In this document: positions 22,665 through 34,996 of the stretch, in pieces | How positions within the stretch are numbered: position 1 is the stretch's first letter | Layout: each line of letters starts with the position of its first letter | Origin: Steromphala cineraria | Lineage: Eukaryota > Mollusca > Gastropoda > Trochida > Trochidae | Assembly (NCBI GenBank): GCA_916613615.1 | Contig: OU744731.1 | Span: forward strand, 48,646,645 to 48,710,644 | Direction of reading: 5' to 3' | Length of the DNA: 64,000 nucleotides | Program-made: the position numbers and the translations under genes | The notes under the pieces: generated by a model | Told to the model about the DNA's origin: nothing | Databases searched by the model: none | Seen by the model: the letters and a program-made list of their open reading frames with translations, nothing else

Positions 22665-25600
22665 CTAGGATTGACGCGTCAATACTTAGGTCTTCAAGAA
22701 TTCCTCTTTGACCTTCACACAGTGTTAGACCTTAACATGCATTTTTGTCACCGATGTATACAATCATTTATTCATCAATAAAATGACAAAATTTCACATA
22801 TTATTCAATATTTAAGACTTTGCAGAAAATCCATCATGGCGGCCAATGTCAGCTATGACATCATTCTTCAGAGAAAATTATTCCTAGAAGCAGAAAAAAA
22901 TTTGGTTGAATAATCTATCACCGTTTTTGAGATACAGAGGTTTGAAAGCTGTAATGTAGAATTGACTGTTTCAGACCCTTGTCTGATGTAATGAAAGCTC
23001 ACGCTTTTACTATAGATATTTTACTGATAAGGTATATCAGAAATAATGTTGGTCTTGATTTTCCGCATACAAAGATGTATGTTTTGTTAAGATAACTTAA
23101 ATAGTTAGGGAGTAATGAATTTTGGAACACTGAAAATTTAAGGTTTTTCGACCCCTACTCCATGTTGGTCCCTCTAGCTGCTTAACTATCAACTTTTTTA
23201 TGATAAAGTTAAACATAGCAAATTAGTGCTTGTAATGACGTGTGTTAGTGCAATTAATCTTAAGATATCTTACTTACTAAAGAAACTGGGGGTCTTTGAA
23301 CTCAAAAGTTGCAGCCTTTTCACGTACCGGAATAGAAATCGGTAAAATATTGACAGAGCTTTGTCAGAATTCATTTCTTGTTAACTTCCAACTTACAATC
23401 TAACTGGCAGGTAGTTAAATTGTAACCTAAATGATCAAATAAGTTTTTTTCGGTTATTTTTGTAACCAAAAATATGCATTTTGGCTTGTATCTAGGTGCA
23501 AAGTCCAGGAATCGGATGTCTATGTTTTTCATCCTTGTTTGAATATATTTTTTTCTGCAGGTATTCTAAAATGTTGTGCTTTTCCTCATTCCTGATAGAT
23601 TTTTACAACTTTTCTGTGTAACTTTTATGTAAAAATTTGAATTACTATCTTGTATACGAGAAAAATGTCTTTTCTGTAACAGGTACATACAATTCAGAAA
23701 AAAATAATTATCCATTATCTTTTGAAAGAAAACACTTCTGGCATGCTGATCATCAACCATAGGTTTAGAGTATTGAAGATGCCTTGTTGACTCCAAAACA
23801 ACTTGCTTGCTGAAAATGTTGATGGAAAAGTGAAATTTTTTTTTGGCGTCTTTCAGATAACGCAAATTATTAAAAAAAATAACCATATTTCAAGAGGTGC
23901 GTCTTTTTCTATGCATGCTGCACCAAAACCACTACACAACGATTGTGTATAAAATGGGACACGGACTGTTCATTACTTTTCAATTGATGAACAAATGGAA
24001 TTTGTCTTTCATATAACAGTCTTTTCTGTAACAGATGGGTTTGTTATTGGAAAGGCCATTATTGTTACTGCAAAGACAATTGAATAGATATTTGCATCCT
24101 ACTTGTTTGTTTCAACAAGAATTTGATTGACAGTTACAATGTTCAATGACCTTCTTTACCAGAGGGGATGAAAGCTTCCTTTCCTTCAGACAAGTTCTTG
24201 TCAAGGGTTGTTATTTCAAAGACATTATCGTTACTGTAAAGACAATTGAATACTTAATCGAAAATAAACATTATACTTGGTTGTTTCTTCCTTTTAAATT
24301 TGTACTGAACTCATCAATTGTCCTTGAGAATCATAGTTTGTAAAACATTTTTTTCTGCAACAATGTGTATATTTTAAGTCTATGGTATATAGATGTTACA
24401 TGAAAGACATACTGTGTTACTGTAAAAGACATCCAAGAAACGTATACTTAATTTGGGAATTTATTTGTCGGTGCATTTAAATTTTTATTAAACAACAAGA
24501 AACGTCATTATTTTTTCCATGTTGATTAGTTTATTTGTACAATAAATACTGTCAGCTTTAAAAAACACCAAAAACCGTTTTCATCGGTCCTCTAATAACA
24601 AAGATATCGCCCTTGAAAGTGCGCGAATTTCAGGCTGCTCAATTTGAAAGTCGCAAAACGGCTTCAACCGGAATAACGATATTACCTTTACTGCGCATGC
24701 CCGGAGTGTTTTATTACTTTATATACAGAATGGAAGTGGGCATATTCAATGTAAATACAACAGACAATGGTGGTAAATAGACAGATTAAACGGGTTTTAG
24801 CAGCTCAGCTGTCCGGCAATAAAACATGAGAGTAGTAATTAACAGTTATGACACATCGTTACGGATTGTGTAATTACGGGGAGTCGCGCTTGGGTTATTA
24901 CACGCTCTTTGACAATGTTGTTACAAGAATTAGAGAGAGGATGTAGTTTGTCTGCCCATCCCTGTGACGCCCAGGTGTCAAAGCACTAGTCATTCATTGG
25001 ACAACAATAGGTCAAACTAGATCCAATCAAAACTTTTCAGAATTTATCATTTACAATGTATGAGCCTTGAAATTAACACATTGAGCACTGACATAGTAGA
25101 TGGAGTATTTGGCATTGACTATAGTTATTTCGACAAGGTAGGTTTTGTTTACATGATATCTAATAGAAGATTTGTAAACTAAACTTGTTCATTAACATTT
25201 ATAAATATACATTTTATCATGTCAGACAGTTGTTTTGCGTTAGAAGTTAAGAATTGAAAAAAAGAACTATCTCAAAAGTACATGATGTATCGAATTGTAT
25301 TAGGTTACGAACAGGATAATCGGCTACAATTTCATGACATGATGCCTCAACGACACTCATTATTTTTCAATTAATCGTAGTGTGAGAAAGCAAACCTCAT
25401 TCGCATAATTTAAAATCACTTAATTTCTAAATATTATTTATTTGAAAATTTAACGTGCCTTCAATTTTATATGGCCACATACAAAATGTAAACATAGGGC
25501 TACTAAAGCCAGTACACCATTATATCGTAATATCTAAGAGATTTTCAGATTTGACATGATTTGACGTATTGAGATATTGCCGTGCCGAAATATCCTTACG

Positions 25601-28520
25601 TTTATACCATCTTGCTATAACATGAGCAGGAGTCTAAGTTTCTATGTCTTATATTTTCCCAAAAAATTGTATGTTATGTGTACATATCTGTCCATGTGTA
25701 CGTTACGTCACTATTATAATTATTATAATATGGTTTTTTTTGCTAGGGAGCGGCATTTATATAAGCATTATTTGCTTGTTTGTTAATCATGTTTCTTTGT
25801 TTTAGATGAAAATGTTTAAACCACATTTTCTTTTATAATGATAAGTTTTCTTTAGAGTAGAATGGGCCATCTAATCATTTGCGAAACAGAGAACCAAGAC
25901 ATACCATGCAGTTTGATGATGAGTTGACTTCAGATCTCTTAGTGAAAGCCATGATTAAGCTATCACCAGATTTAACAAATCAACAAAAGTTAGTAAATAT
26001 CTTTATTATACGTCTCACCATCTAACTGTCATACTGTCAAGTTATGCTCCTTGTTTGTGTATTAATTATACACCAAGTAAGTAAGTGTGCGCTTGACTTA
26101 TTACTGTAAACAATAGCAATAGCCTGACCAGTAAGGGCGATGTAATGTGGCAGGTTGTGATTGGCTGAAAGAAGTTTTCACGACTTAAAATATGAGGTTT
26201 GTTTTCAAAGCCATTAAATTACTGTTTTTCGCATGTATTTGAACAAGCAAAGTATCGATGTTGTCTAATCATATCTTTTTGAATTCATTTCTGAATTGTG
26301 TACCCCCTCGGGGTTATCTGTTGTTTAAATGTATGAAATAACGATGCCTTTTGCTCTACTAAGAGGTCTGTGTTTTAGCCACACATCATCAAATTTATTT
26401 CGTAAGACTGTTATTTGAAAGACGGCCTTGTTGAACAATGCTGAAATATGGCATATAGCCAGATAGCTTTATTTCTTTTAAATATTGCAATAAAAGCAAT
26501 GGTATTTCTCTGTACATCATTTATGTGGCATGACTATGGGTGGAACAAACCCAAAAACATAACATTTCTATGAAACTTTTCAAAATTGGCAAGATTTCTT
26601 TACTCCAACAAGTGATAATATGTTTCAATTTGTCTTTCCTGTAACAGTCAATGTCTTTAACATAACAAGCAGGAAAATTTCTTATACTTTCTATGTATTT
26701 TTGCACTTAAAGGTATGGCTATAAAGTGTATTCTAATATGATTATTGTCATGTTATGTTATATGTTATTCTCATTTCCATAGATACATCATTTTCCCTAC
26801 TCACATATACCATAGGATTGTCCATTCTGTAACACATTGAGGTCTTTCCTGTAACAAACTCCAACTTGGTTCTGTCTTAGTAAAGTATTAGATCAATAAT
26901 AAGTAAAATTGTCTAAGGATCTGATGTGAGAAACATGAACCCGACCTTCCCTGTGCAAAAAGAGGTCACATATTTATGTTTCATTAAACAAACTTTCTTA
27001 CTTATTTGAAGCATTTTCTTTCCAATAACAATTTGTGTCTTTGGAATAACAGAACTGTCTTTCATGTAACATGACCAAAACGTAATTGATTTATTACCTT
27101 AAAGGTAAAAATACTTGTCATAAAATGTCTAAAAAAGTTAAAACGTGATCACATGATCTCTTATAGCTATCTTCATTTTATTCTTTATGTTGAGGTCAAT
27201 TGATAGGATATGAAGAGAATTTGTAAGAATCAACATGCTTATTTTTTTCAACCAACTTAGTGTACAAGTGTCTATCATATGAAAATATTACTTAATTTTT
27301 TTTCTTTTTACATTTCAGTAACATCATATATGCTAAGGTGGATACTACAATGCAACATCCTAGAAATGGTTTTGGAGAAAACACACAAGCATAATAACTA
27401 TCGTTACTGGAAAGACATTGTCTCTTCATCCTCATTAGTGTAATAAGTGTTAATTAAGATATTATACATAATTAAGCCTCAAATACAATTGAAATCTTAT
27501 GTTTAAAAATGTACCTTACCATTTGTGAAAGAAAAAAAATCTAGAATCCTTTTTTTTTGTGTCTTTTATAAACAAAAAAACCTGCATCTTTTGAGAATGA
27601 CTCATTTCCTAAAAACGAGGATTTAATAAAAATAGCAATAGTCAAGGACCTGTCATGGACCCAAACAAAACTTTTTAGAAATAATTGTTATTTTTAATGA
27701 TTACATCTGTTATCTAAACTTCAATTATAACATTTTTATCTCAGTTAGTTTTGGAACTAAAGTTCTCAAAGGAAAATAACCCTCGAAAAAGGGAAATATT
27801 CGAAAAAACGTAAAACGAATTGTTTATGACCAATTATTTCCTTAACTGTTAACTTTTATATAATAAACATCTGTAGCGAATTTGTTGCACAATCATTGTA
27901 GAACATATTGCTAGAATCAGATTTAAAACTTTCCCTTTTTTTAACAGAGTTGTGCCCCTATGTGTGTGACGCAGTAAAAAAAATTTTGTGTGCAAAATAT
28001 CATTTTTAAAATAGTTGTAGCGCAAAAACAGATGGGCAAGTATGGGGGATTACTTTGTGCGCCGTTCATTTGGCTTTCAAATAAGTTATAGCACAAGGTT
28101 GTATGTATTGCGGTTAGTTAGGAGAAGATTTTCAAAAACGTGTACCGTAAGAACCGCGAAATTTCACAGAAATAGCAAAAAATCAATCATTACGGCCGAA
28201 AACCGCTATGAGCTTACTCAATGGCGAATATTGTTGCCCACATTTTGGTGAAAGTATTATGCAATTATCTCCCATAGTGACCGAGATATTGAGGTTTGAA
28301 GTTTTGACTTTAAGGGGAGATAACTCAAAACTTAAATCGAAATTCAAAAATCTGGCTCGTGCATGTCTAGGTTGGGTGATCCTTTACAATCCCTGCAAGT
28401 TTCATGACAATCGGTTCGTTAATATGGTCAGACATGGTGGAACAAAAAAACGTCCAAATAATTATGATAAAAATCCGGATAATAACAATAGGTCTTTAAG
28501 ACTTTGTCTTGAAGACCTAA
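22665..28520 (+). mobile_element. Family I element, long copy (5.9 kb)
   Basis: It starts CTAGGA, followed by the 14-bp perfect palindrome ATTGACGCGTCAAT (22670-22683) and TAGGTCTTCAAGA. It ends with a hairpin AGGTCTTTAAGAC-TTT-GTCTTGAAGACCT (28490-28518) then AA. The end region (about 28220-28490) matches the shorter copy at 31560-31810 almost phrase by phrase. No open frame with recognisable motifs occurs in 5.9 kb. The interior holds the GTCTTTCCTGTAACAG motif cluster. Other elements may be nested inside it. Confidence 0.65.
23666..27417. repeat. Dispersed short motif GTCTTTCCTGTAACAG, about 15 copies, both strands
   Basis: Variants of TGTCTTTCCTGTAACAG occur on the plus strand near 23666, 24003, 24019, 26631, 26651, 26841, 27017, 27035 and 27056. 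Inverse copies (TGTTACTGTAAAGACA) occur near 24042, 24063, 24229, 24394, 24415 and 27402. They are not evenly spaced, they sit in AT-rich noncoding DNA, and some lie directly back to back (24003/24019, 24394/24415). Confidence 0.8.
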
Positions 28521-29394
28521 ATATAGTTGCAAAGCGACAATAAAAGAATTCAGCCCAATGTATGAGTGCATTTTGCCCTTTGTATGAACTTTGGCCCCTG
28601 CTAACACTGGCACGAGAGCGCTCAAACTTACATAATATATAGCTGAAACCTTTTCCTTTGGTACGTTAGCCTCAGAAGTCGCGATTTCTCAAGTGTGTAC
28701 CTTCAAAGTCACTCCACTTTTACCAAACTACCTTTTTCAAATGCACATGACTTAAAAACCTGTATTGATAACTGCCTGAATTTCTCAGAACTGACAGACA
28801 AGTAGTCAGACATCAGGGATAAAGGAAGAGAAGGGGCAGAGGGCAGAGGAAGAATAAATCTACTTGAAGAAACTTTTTTTTTAAAGAGTCCAGACTTCAT
28901 TGGCCATATATGCTGTTGCATTACCCCTGGAAAAGATTTTTATCATACACACCCGAAAAAAGTGCCAATTTTTTCAAGCCAAATCTTTTGAGAAATTGAA
29001 AACCAAAGAATCGTTCTTGTCACAGTAGACTTTTTTGCTTGAAATTTCATTGCGCTTCGTCTGGTATAACTTTTATGTCTCTCCGACCATTTTGAGTTTT
29101 TGACTTATCTTAAGTAATTTGACACGTCCAATCGACCAGAAATGACTGTTCGCGAGCGATTTTATTCTTTAATCTTAAAAACCTTGCCCGTGTCTAACTG
29201 TCATGCAAAAAATCATAAAATTCTATGGTCTGGTTTTTGAGTTATCTGCCTTTGAAGTTTGTGATTTTTAGTAATAACGTTAGGACTTTCTAAAGAACAA
29301 ATACAAAACAACAATGCTTCAGCTACATTGAGTATAAATTCCAGCTCTCTAGTTCAAGTATCTTCAGAGAAGAAGATTTTCGAAGGCGGATGGG

Positions 29395-30690
29395 GTCGGC
29401 AATTTTAAAATATTAGTTCCAAAGATTAAATAAAATCTTCTGGAGGATTTAGCAATGCACTGAAAATATAAACTAATTTTGAAAGGGCTAATGTCTTTAT
29501 GGCTGTAATTTTTCCTATTAATGTTAAATTTCTTTTTGCACACAGCCAATAGTCTGTTTATTTCCTCAAGTCTTTTTCTGGTATTGATCACTCATAAGTC
29601 AGCCAAGTTTTGTGTAAATTTGATTCCTAGCACTTCAAACTCCCCATTATACCATTTAATATTCAAATTTGTACACAATGTCTTTTCACAACCCACCATT
29701 GAACCAATCCAAATTGCTTTAGTCTTGTCAATATTGATTTTTAAACCTGACATCTTATTAAATGTGTTTATTGTTCAATAGCTGCATATAGACTCTCGTC
29801 TGAACCATCAAGAAGTAGTTCTGTGTCATCAGCATATTGACCTAACTTGTATACTTTATCATCACCATTCCCTTTATTATACCCCCGACCATCGGTCCGG
29901 GGTATCTAGTAATACCAACGATTCCGTGTGTGTGTGTGTGTCTGTCTGTCTGTCTGTCCGAGGACATTTTTTGTCCGACCTATTATGGGAAAACTATTTA
30001 TCCGATTAATTTCAATTTTTGCACATGTCTTTTACCCTACTAGGAGGGGTGCAGTGCGAAGTTACAGCAAATTTCGTAATATTTGAATTTTTTACAAATT
30101 TCCATGTTTTGAACTTAGTCTTTTTCCAATATCAGATTTGTCCGACCTATTACGGGAAAACTATTCATCCGATTGATTTCACATTTTGCACATGTCTTCT
30201 TCCCTACTAGGAGGGGTGCGGTGCGAAATTGCAACAATTTCATTGATATTTCGATTATTTACAAATTTCCATATTTTGAACATATAGTCATTTTCCAATA
30301 TCAGATTTGTCCAACCTATTACGGGAAAAACTTTTCATCTGATTCTTTTCACATCTTGCATGTGTCTTCTTCCCTACTAGGAGCGGTGCAGTGCCAAATC
30401 AAAACTAAAATTGATACGGTTTTTTTGTGTATGTTTTTTTTTTACAAAGTTCCATTTTTTTGATAAGTCATTTTTCTCAATTCCTCTTTGGGGGTCAAAT
30501 GCTGTGCAAGAGATGACTACAATGAAAGTGAAAAATAATTCAGTTAGTCAGGGATGCACGGTCGGGGGTATAAGTGAGCCACGCTCACGTTTTTGCTTGT
30601 ATCACATTATTTCTTATAATACAACCCAAGATTTCAGCTACAAAGAGAAATAGATAAGGTCCCCTTGTCAACAACCCCTTTCATTTAAAA
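29395..30690 (-). pseudogene. LINE RT fragment, split by a core-repeat element
   Basis: On the minus strand the reading starts near 30690 with a decayed G-x-x-x-x-G-x-L-S-x-x-L box and AEILGCIIRNNVI (about 30640-30600). It is interrupted by the element at 29881-30599, then resumes as KGNGDDKVYKLGQYADDTEL (Y-A-D-D box near 29840), SGLKINIDKTKAIWIGS and KRLEEINRLLAVCKKKFNIN. The QYADDT and GLKIN-x-DKT motifs are those of L1/Tx1-like non-LTR RTs. Two stops and a shift are visible in the downstream part. Confidence 0.75.
29881..30599 (+). mobile_element. Microsatellite plus core-repeat element (pearl/HINE-like)
   Basis: The left end ACCCCCGACCATCGGTCCGG can fold. It is followed by a (GT)n(GTCT)n microsatellite (about 29924-29960). 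Three tandem core units of about 166-169 bp start at 29974, 30140 and 30309 with TCC-R-ACCTATTAYGGGAAAA. The right end carries GGTCGGGGGTATAA (30560-30573), the inverse of TTATACCCCCGACC at the left, then a perfect hairpin GTGAGC-CAC-GCTCAC (30574-30588). It interrupts an RT reading frame with TAT on both sides, which fixes its borders well. The layout recalls the bivalve 'pearl' elements (from memory). Confidence 0.75.
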
Positions 30691-30904
30691 AAAATCAGAT
30701 AAGTGGCCATTTTGTGTCACACAGGAAGTTGTGTGATAAGTTAGTACATTTATTCAGTCTATCATTTGTGGACCAAAACCTGCACTGAAGTTTGACGGTC
30801 CTAGCTTCAGCCGTTTTTGCTAAATCGTGACAACAAGAATCGCGAAATAATAATTAAACACGCCAATAACAATAAGGATTTAGCCTGAAAGGCTTAATCC
30901 TTAA

Positions 30905-31841
30905 CTAGGATTGACGCGTTAATACTTACGTCTTCAAGACTGCCGCTTTGAACTTCACACAGTGTTTGACCTTCACATGTATTTTTGTCACCTGATGTAT
31001 ACAATGAATTATTCATCATTACAATGACCAAATTTAACATATTATTCAATATTTAAGACTTTGCAGAAAATCCATCATGGCGGTCAATTCTTTAGAGAAT
31101 GTATTCCTAGAAGGATAAAAACATTTAGTTGAATTATCTGTAAGCGTTTTGGAGACAGATATATTTGCATAACATTTGTGTATGAAATACGTATCTAACT
31201 GCTACATCCTTATTCACAGAGCCAAAAACTGTTTAGTAACACATTTTCAGTCAATCATGAAAAATGTGAAAATACAGAACCAAATTTATCAAAGCAAACC
31301 AATTTAAATCTTATACTTGTTTTCAATTTCAAAAACCAAAGCAAAGCCTAGCAATGTGTGCTGGAGCGCGTCAATGCCCGTGTTTTGCGAGAAAAGCATG
31401 CATCCTGCTTTGCAATGTAACCCTACGGTCTATCAAATCCATGAATGAACTCATTGACGACTTCTTTAGGGAGAAGTGCATAAATATAATCCTTATATTT
31501 TCAAGTAGAAGAATCTTAGCATAGACAAACTGAAGAGCGGTTTAGATGTTGGAAGAGACCTGTATTTTGGTGAAAGTTTTATGAAATTATCCTCATAGTT
31601 ACCGAGAAATTGAGGTTTGAAGTTTTGCCTTTAAGGGGAGATAACTCGAAATAAAAATCGAAATTCAAACATCTGGCTCGTGCATATCTAAGTTTGGTGA
31701 TACTCTACAATCCCTGAAAGTTTCATGCAAATCGGTTCGTTAATAAGGTCAGACATGGTGGAACAATAAAACGTCCAAATAATAATACTAAAAATTCGGA
31801 TAATAACAATAGGTCTTTACGACTTTGTCTTGAAGACCTAA
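30905..31841 (+). mobile_element. Family I element, short copy (0.94 kb)
   Basis: It starts CTAGGA with the near-palindrome ATTGACGCGTTAAT (30910-30923) and TACGTCTTCAAGA. It ends with the hairpin AGGTCTTTACGACTTTGTCT plus TGAAGACCT (31811-31839). Body phrases match the long copy at 22665-28520: TTTGCAGAAAATCCATCATG near the start, and TTAAGGGGAGATAACTC and CAGACATGGTGGAACAA near the end. No coding is seen. It ends directly against the resumed family II copy 1. Confidence 0.75.
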
Positions 31842-31897
31842 TAATAATAATACACGCCAATTACAATAAGGATTAAGGCCCAAAGGGCTGAATCCTT
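31842..31897 (+). mobile_element. Family II element, copy 1: 3' end after a 9.2-kb insertion
   Basis: The (AAT)n run, ACACGCCAATTACAATAAGG and the hairpin AAGGATTAAGGCCCAAAGGG plus CTGAATCCTT (31868-31897) match the 3' end of copy 2 (30845-30902). The left half of copy 1 stops in the same (AAT)n run at 22664. So the intervening 9.2 kb was inserted there. Confidence 0.6.
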
Positions 31898-32626
31898 AAT
31901 AATAACACTTTATTATCGTCAGTACAAGCACATACTGGAAATTTGTTTCGTGCCTGGACCACGTCGTAGCATCACGTGACTTAACTGTACGCCCAAAAAG
32001 TGTCTTGAGCGGAAGTACCGTACGGTGTCTTCAGTTTTGGTAAGTTTTTCCTCACGTTGGCGCCACATTATACTGATTTATTTCCATTTTGATAAACGGT
32101 TTCCTCCTAACTTTATAATGTTTGGTATTTTAGACCTTTCCTGTCAAAATAACATTAAAAGTGGAGACCTTAAAGCAATGATTTGGTTAGAAACCGCCGA
32201 AAATCTAGTCTAGGGTAATGACTTTTCACAAAATATTTTCACGTTTGACCATCAATCATAAGGCATTTTGAACTATATATAATTTTGACAATTTATACTT
32301 TGAGAGTATTGAATGATTAAGACATCGACCAAGTTTCATCAATATAGTACTTATAAAAATTAAACAATCGGTGATTGAATGAACAAGGTATATTTTCATG
32401 TCTGTACGATGTCATGAACATTTTGGTACGGTGTCTTCAGTTAAGCCATAACATGTCCGTGCGATGTCTTGAATATTGTAACAAAGTATTTTTACTGAAT
32501 CTCATTTCAAATACGTCAAAGCACGTTCAAATTGTTAGATACAATAATGTGAGATGTTTGTTTGTATTTCAAAAATATTTATACATATAATTCCGATGTC
32601 TGATAATTCCGTTTTAGATGTAACCT

Positions 32627-33198
32627 ATGAAAATGGATGTAAGTGGACTTTCTCTGGATGAACAGACATCCCCTTTGGTTCCCCTGGCAGAATCAACCCC
32701 TAGCTCGACTAAAGATCGAGCGTTTCTCTGTAACTCGTGTGGCCTAAGCTTCATGAGATTCTCAGGGTTAAGATACCATCAGCGGTCAACACACGAGCAT
32801 TCATGAGATTCTCAGGGTTAAGATACCATCAGCGGTCAACACACGAGCAAGCCTGGAAGTACTCTTACAACAGCTGCGACAAAGGCTTTTTTAGCAAAGC
32901 TCGTTATCTTAGTCACATTTATGCACATGCTAATGTCAAGCAATACAGATGTGACAAGTGTCACAAAAACTTTGTAAGTCCGTCCAACGTAAAAGACCAC
33001 CAAAAAGAATGTAAGAACTATGTTCCTTCAGAATGCCCCGTATGCAAAAAGCACTACACATCTGCTAAGAACATGCGAGAGCACAAGAAGGCGGCACATG
33101 ACAATGACTTTTCTAATATTTGTAAATGTGGCCGTCGATTCAAATGGCGGTCAGGACTTGCTTATCATAGAAATAATGCTTGCCCATTAAAACCTTAA
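32627..33198 (+). pseudogene. C2H2 zinc-finger gene broken by a 50-bp tandem duplication
   Basis: An ATG at 32627 opens a frame with a Ser/Thr/Pro-rich leader and a first finger (CNSC-x11-RY-H-QRST-H). An exact 50-bp tandem duplication (32750-32799 and 32800-32849) then shifts the frame and a TGA follows at 32804. After the duplication the frame from 32737 continues with a finger lacking its first Cys (YNSC), a C2HC finger (CDKC to HQKEC), a C2H2 finger (CPVC to H-x4-H) and a final C-x-C to H-x4-C unit, ending at 33198. Removing one repeat would restore one protein of about 174 residues; whether the duplication is real or an assembly error is open. An acceptor-like ttccgttttag precedes it and AATAAA lies at 33583. 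The target is unknown; such fingers usually bind DNA. Confidence 0.75.
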
Positions 33199-33654
33199 AT
33201 AACTAACACTGAACATGTTATCACTGATCTGTTTTGGCATATTTTACCTAAGGATCTTTATTTCATTTTTGTTATTCGTAATGCAAATCCATAATTTGAA
33301 GTAAAAAAGAAGAGTCTGTATGGTAAATTTTAATGACTATAGGCTTCTCATATTTTCCAAATTTTGACGAGTGGCAAACACAGAAAGCTAGGCAAATTAT
33401 GCCTGAACATAACTGTTACCTTGATTTTAATTTTGATGAAAATCGACATAGATATATTTTTCGTTTTTGTTTAAGATTTATTGGGAAGAACCATTATGAA
33501 CAAAAAGTTTTGTTTAATATTTTCTACAATGAAACCTTAACGGTGTGATGGTTCCACATCTAATCTGATGTAATTTTCAGAATAAAGAGTTAACTTCACA
33601 CAATGTAAAGACTTTTGTTTCTGTTATAAGATATACAGAAAACAGTTCTTTTGG
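33199..33654. other. Convergent intergenic stretch with polyA signal
   Basis: This lies between the stop of the zinc-finger gene (+) and the stop of the large minus-strand gene (33655). AATAAA on the plus strand is at 33583, just before the minus-strand gene's end. On the minus strand an AATAAA is available near 33258. Confidence 0.5.
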
Positions 33655-33826
33655 TTACGTGATTTCAATGCCAAGACGGACATGAGGCATAATCTTTGAC
33701 TCGTTCATTCTGTGGTGCTGTCGCACACCCCGTGCTCCGCGACATGCTTTCCATGGGGCTGATATTTCTGCAAACTTTCGTTTTGAACGTCTCCTCCTTC
33801 TTTCCTCAGTGTCGAAAAAGTGATTT
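33655..33826 (-). CDS. 3' terminal exon of the YqaJ gene
   Basis: Acceptor ttctttcag on the minus strand precedes A, which completes the codon begun by AG in the previous exon. Fifty-six codons follow, then TAA at 33657-33655. The peptide is basic (RRRRRSKRKFAEISAPWKAC) and includes RGARGVRQHHRMNESK. The acceptor, matching phase and uninterrupted frame to a stop support a real exon. Confidence 0.65.
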
Positions 33827-34900
33827 CTGAAAGAATTGTTATATTCATTTTATCAACTTATATGTGATATTGTTCACTTAATGAATGAACAAAACAATGT
33901 ACATCAAATCAGGAATAACGACAAGCAGAGACTAATCCTCGCGGGTACCCGCAAATAGAACTGTCGACTAGAACATATCATAAACCCAACCAAGCTTAAA
34001 TGTTTCACTTTTCTTGTAATACAATATTCTGTCTTTATAGTTCTATGTACCTGGTATGTATTTGTGACAGATCCGGGCTGTGAAAGGTGACATCACCATT
34101 GTCTGACGTCATTCTGACGGAAAATAATAAAGTTCATTATGCAAACAAATATGTTATATTGAAAATATTTGAAAAGCAAGCATGCTAATAATGGTAGCTC
34201 TCTTTTTACCAACGCTAATGACTGAAATATTGCCCCAGCGGCGTAAAACAATAGCTCATTCATCCACTCTTTTTAGTTATTAAAAGATAAAAGACAAAGC
34301 TTTGCTCCCCTATAATTATTAGTTATCCAGTCTTAATTGAATGACTTGCAACTGTACATCACAATGTTCATAATCAACCAGCAATTATACACACCCCTAA
34401 ATGAATTATCAACTTTGATTTACGTTCTCTCCAAGTACAAATCTGTGTGAGGGATAACAATACAATGTTGCTTCATTTCTTGTTTGTTTAGCAATAAAAT
34501 TCGACCAAATGCTGGTACAGAGATGACAAGGACGTTTTATAGGTGATCAGCTCCAATATTCACTGATATATTACTGAACATAGACGTTAAACGTCAATTA
34601 ATCAGCCTGATCTATTATTTGTATATCCAAATGATAATATGCATGCATAAATTAAGAAATAGAGCCCTAACCATAATTTGTTTTGCAATAAAGTATAGTT
34701 TCCCTGAATGCCGAAAACTTTGACTTAACAATAGTTTAGGGGAAAACTATATTAGTGACGTCATAGCCGATTGTTTTGATGTAATGGGCCATTGTTTCGT
34801 GACGTCACTCCCACACTACACTTTATTGCGGAATAAAGAGTGGGCGGCGCCTTTGATCTTAAGGGAACAATACTAGAATATTCATTAACACTGGTTTTAC

Positions 34901-34996
34901 CTTCCAATACTCGATTTCTCAGTATTATCACACGCCTCCCTTGACAGGCTATGCAAAGGGTATACTGCTGCCCTACTTGTGTCCATGGAGAAGGTC
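34901..34996 (-). CDS. Penultimate exon of the YqaJ gene
   Basis: Acceptor gtttctcttcag and donor GGAAG|GTAAAA bracket 96 nt. With the AA from the upstream exon (donor CAA|GTAAGT at 35091) it reads K-TFSMDTSRAAVYPLHSL and on to EKSSIG, all open. The 94-bp intron before it and the 1.07-kb intron after it both keep phase 2. Confidence 0.65.

Larger units (their letters stand above)
28526..30902 (+). mobile_element. Family II element, copy 2 (contains a nested LINE)
   Basis: The 5' hairpin GTTGC-AAA-GCGAC (28526-28538) is followed by AGAATTCAGCCC. The 3' end is a hairpin AAGGATTTAGCCTGAAAGGCTTAATCCTT (30874-30902). It starts about 5 bp after the family I 3' end at 28520 and is followed 2 bp later by the next family I start (30905). 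Part of its interior (29130-29390) resembles the interior of the family I copies at 43.8-44.1 and 58.6-58.9 kb (GCGAGCGATTTTATTCTTT, TATCTTCAGAGAAGAAGATT). Noncoding except for the nested LINE. Confidence 0.65.
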
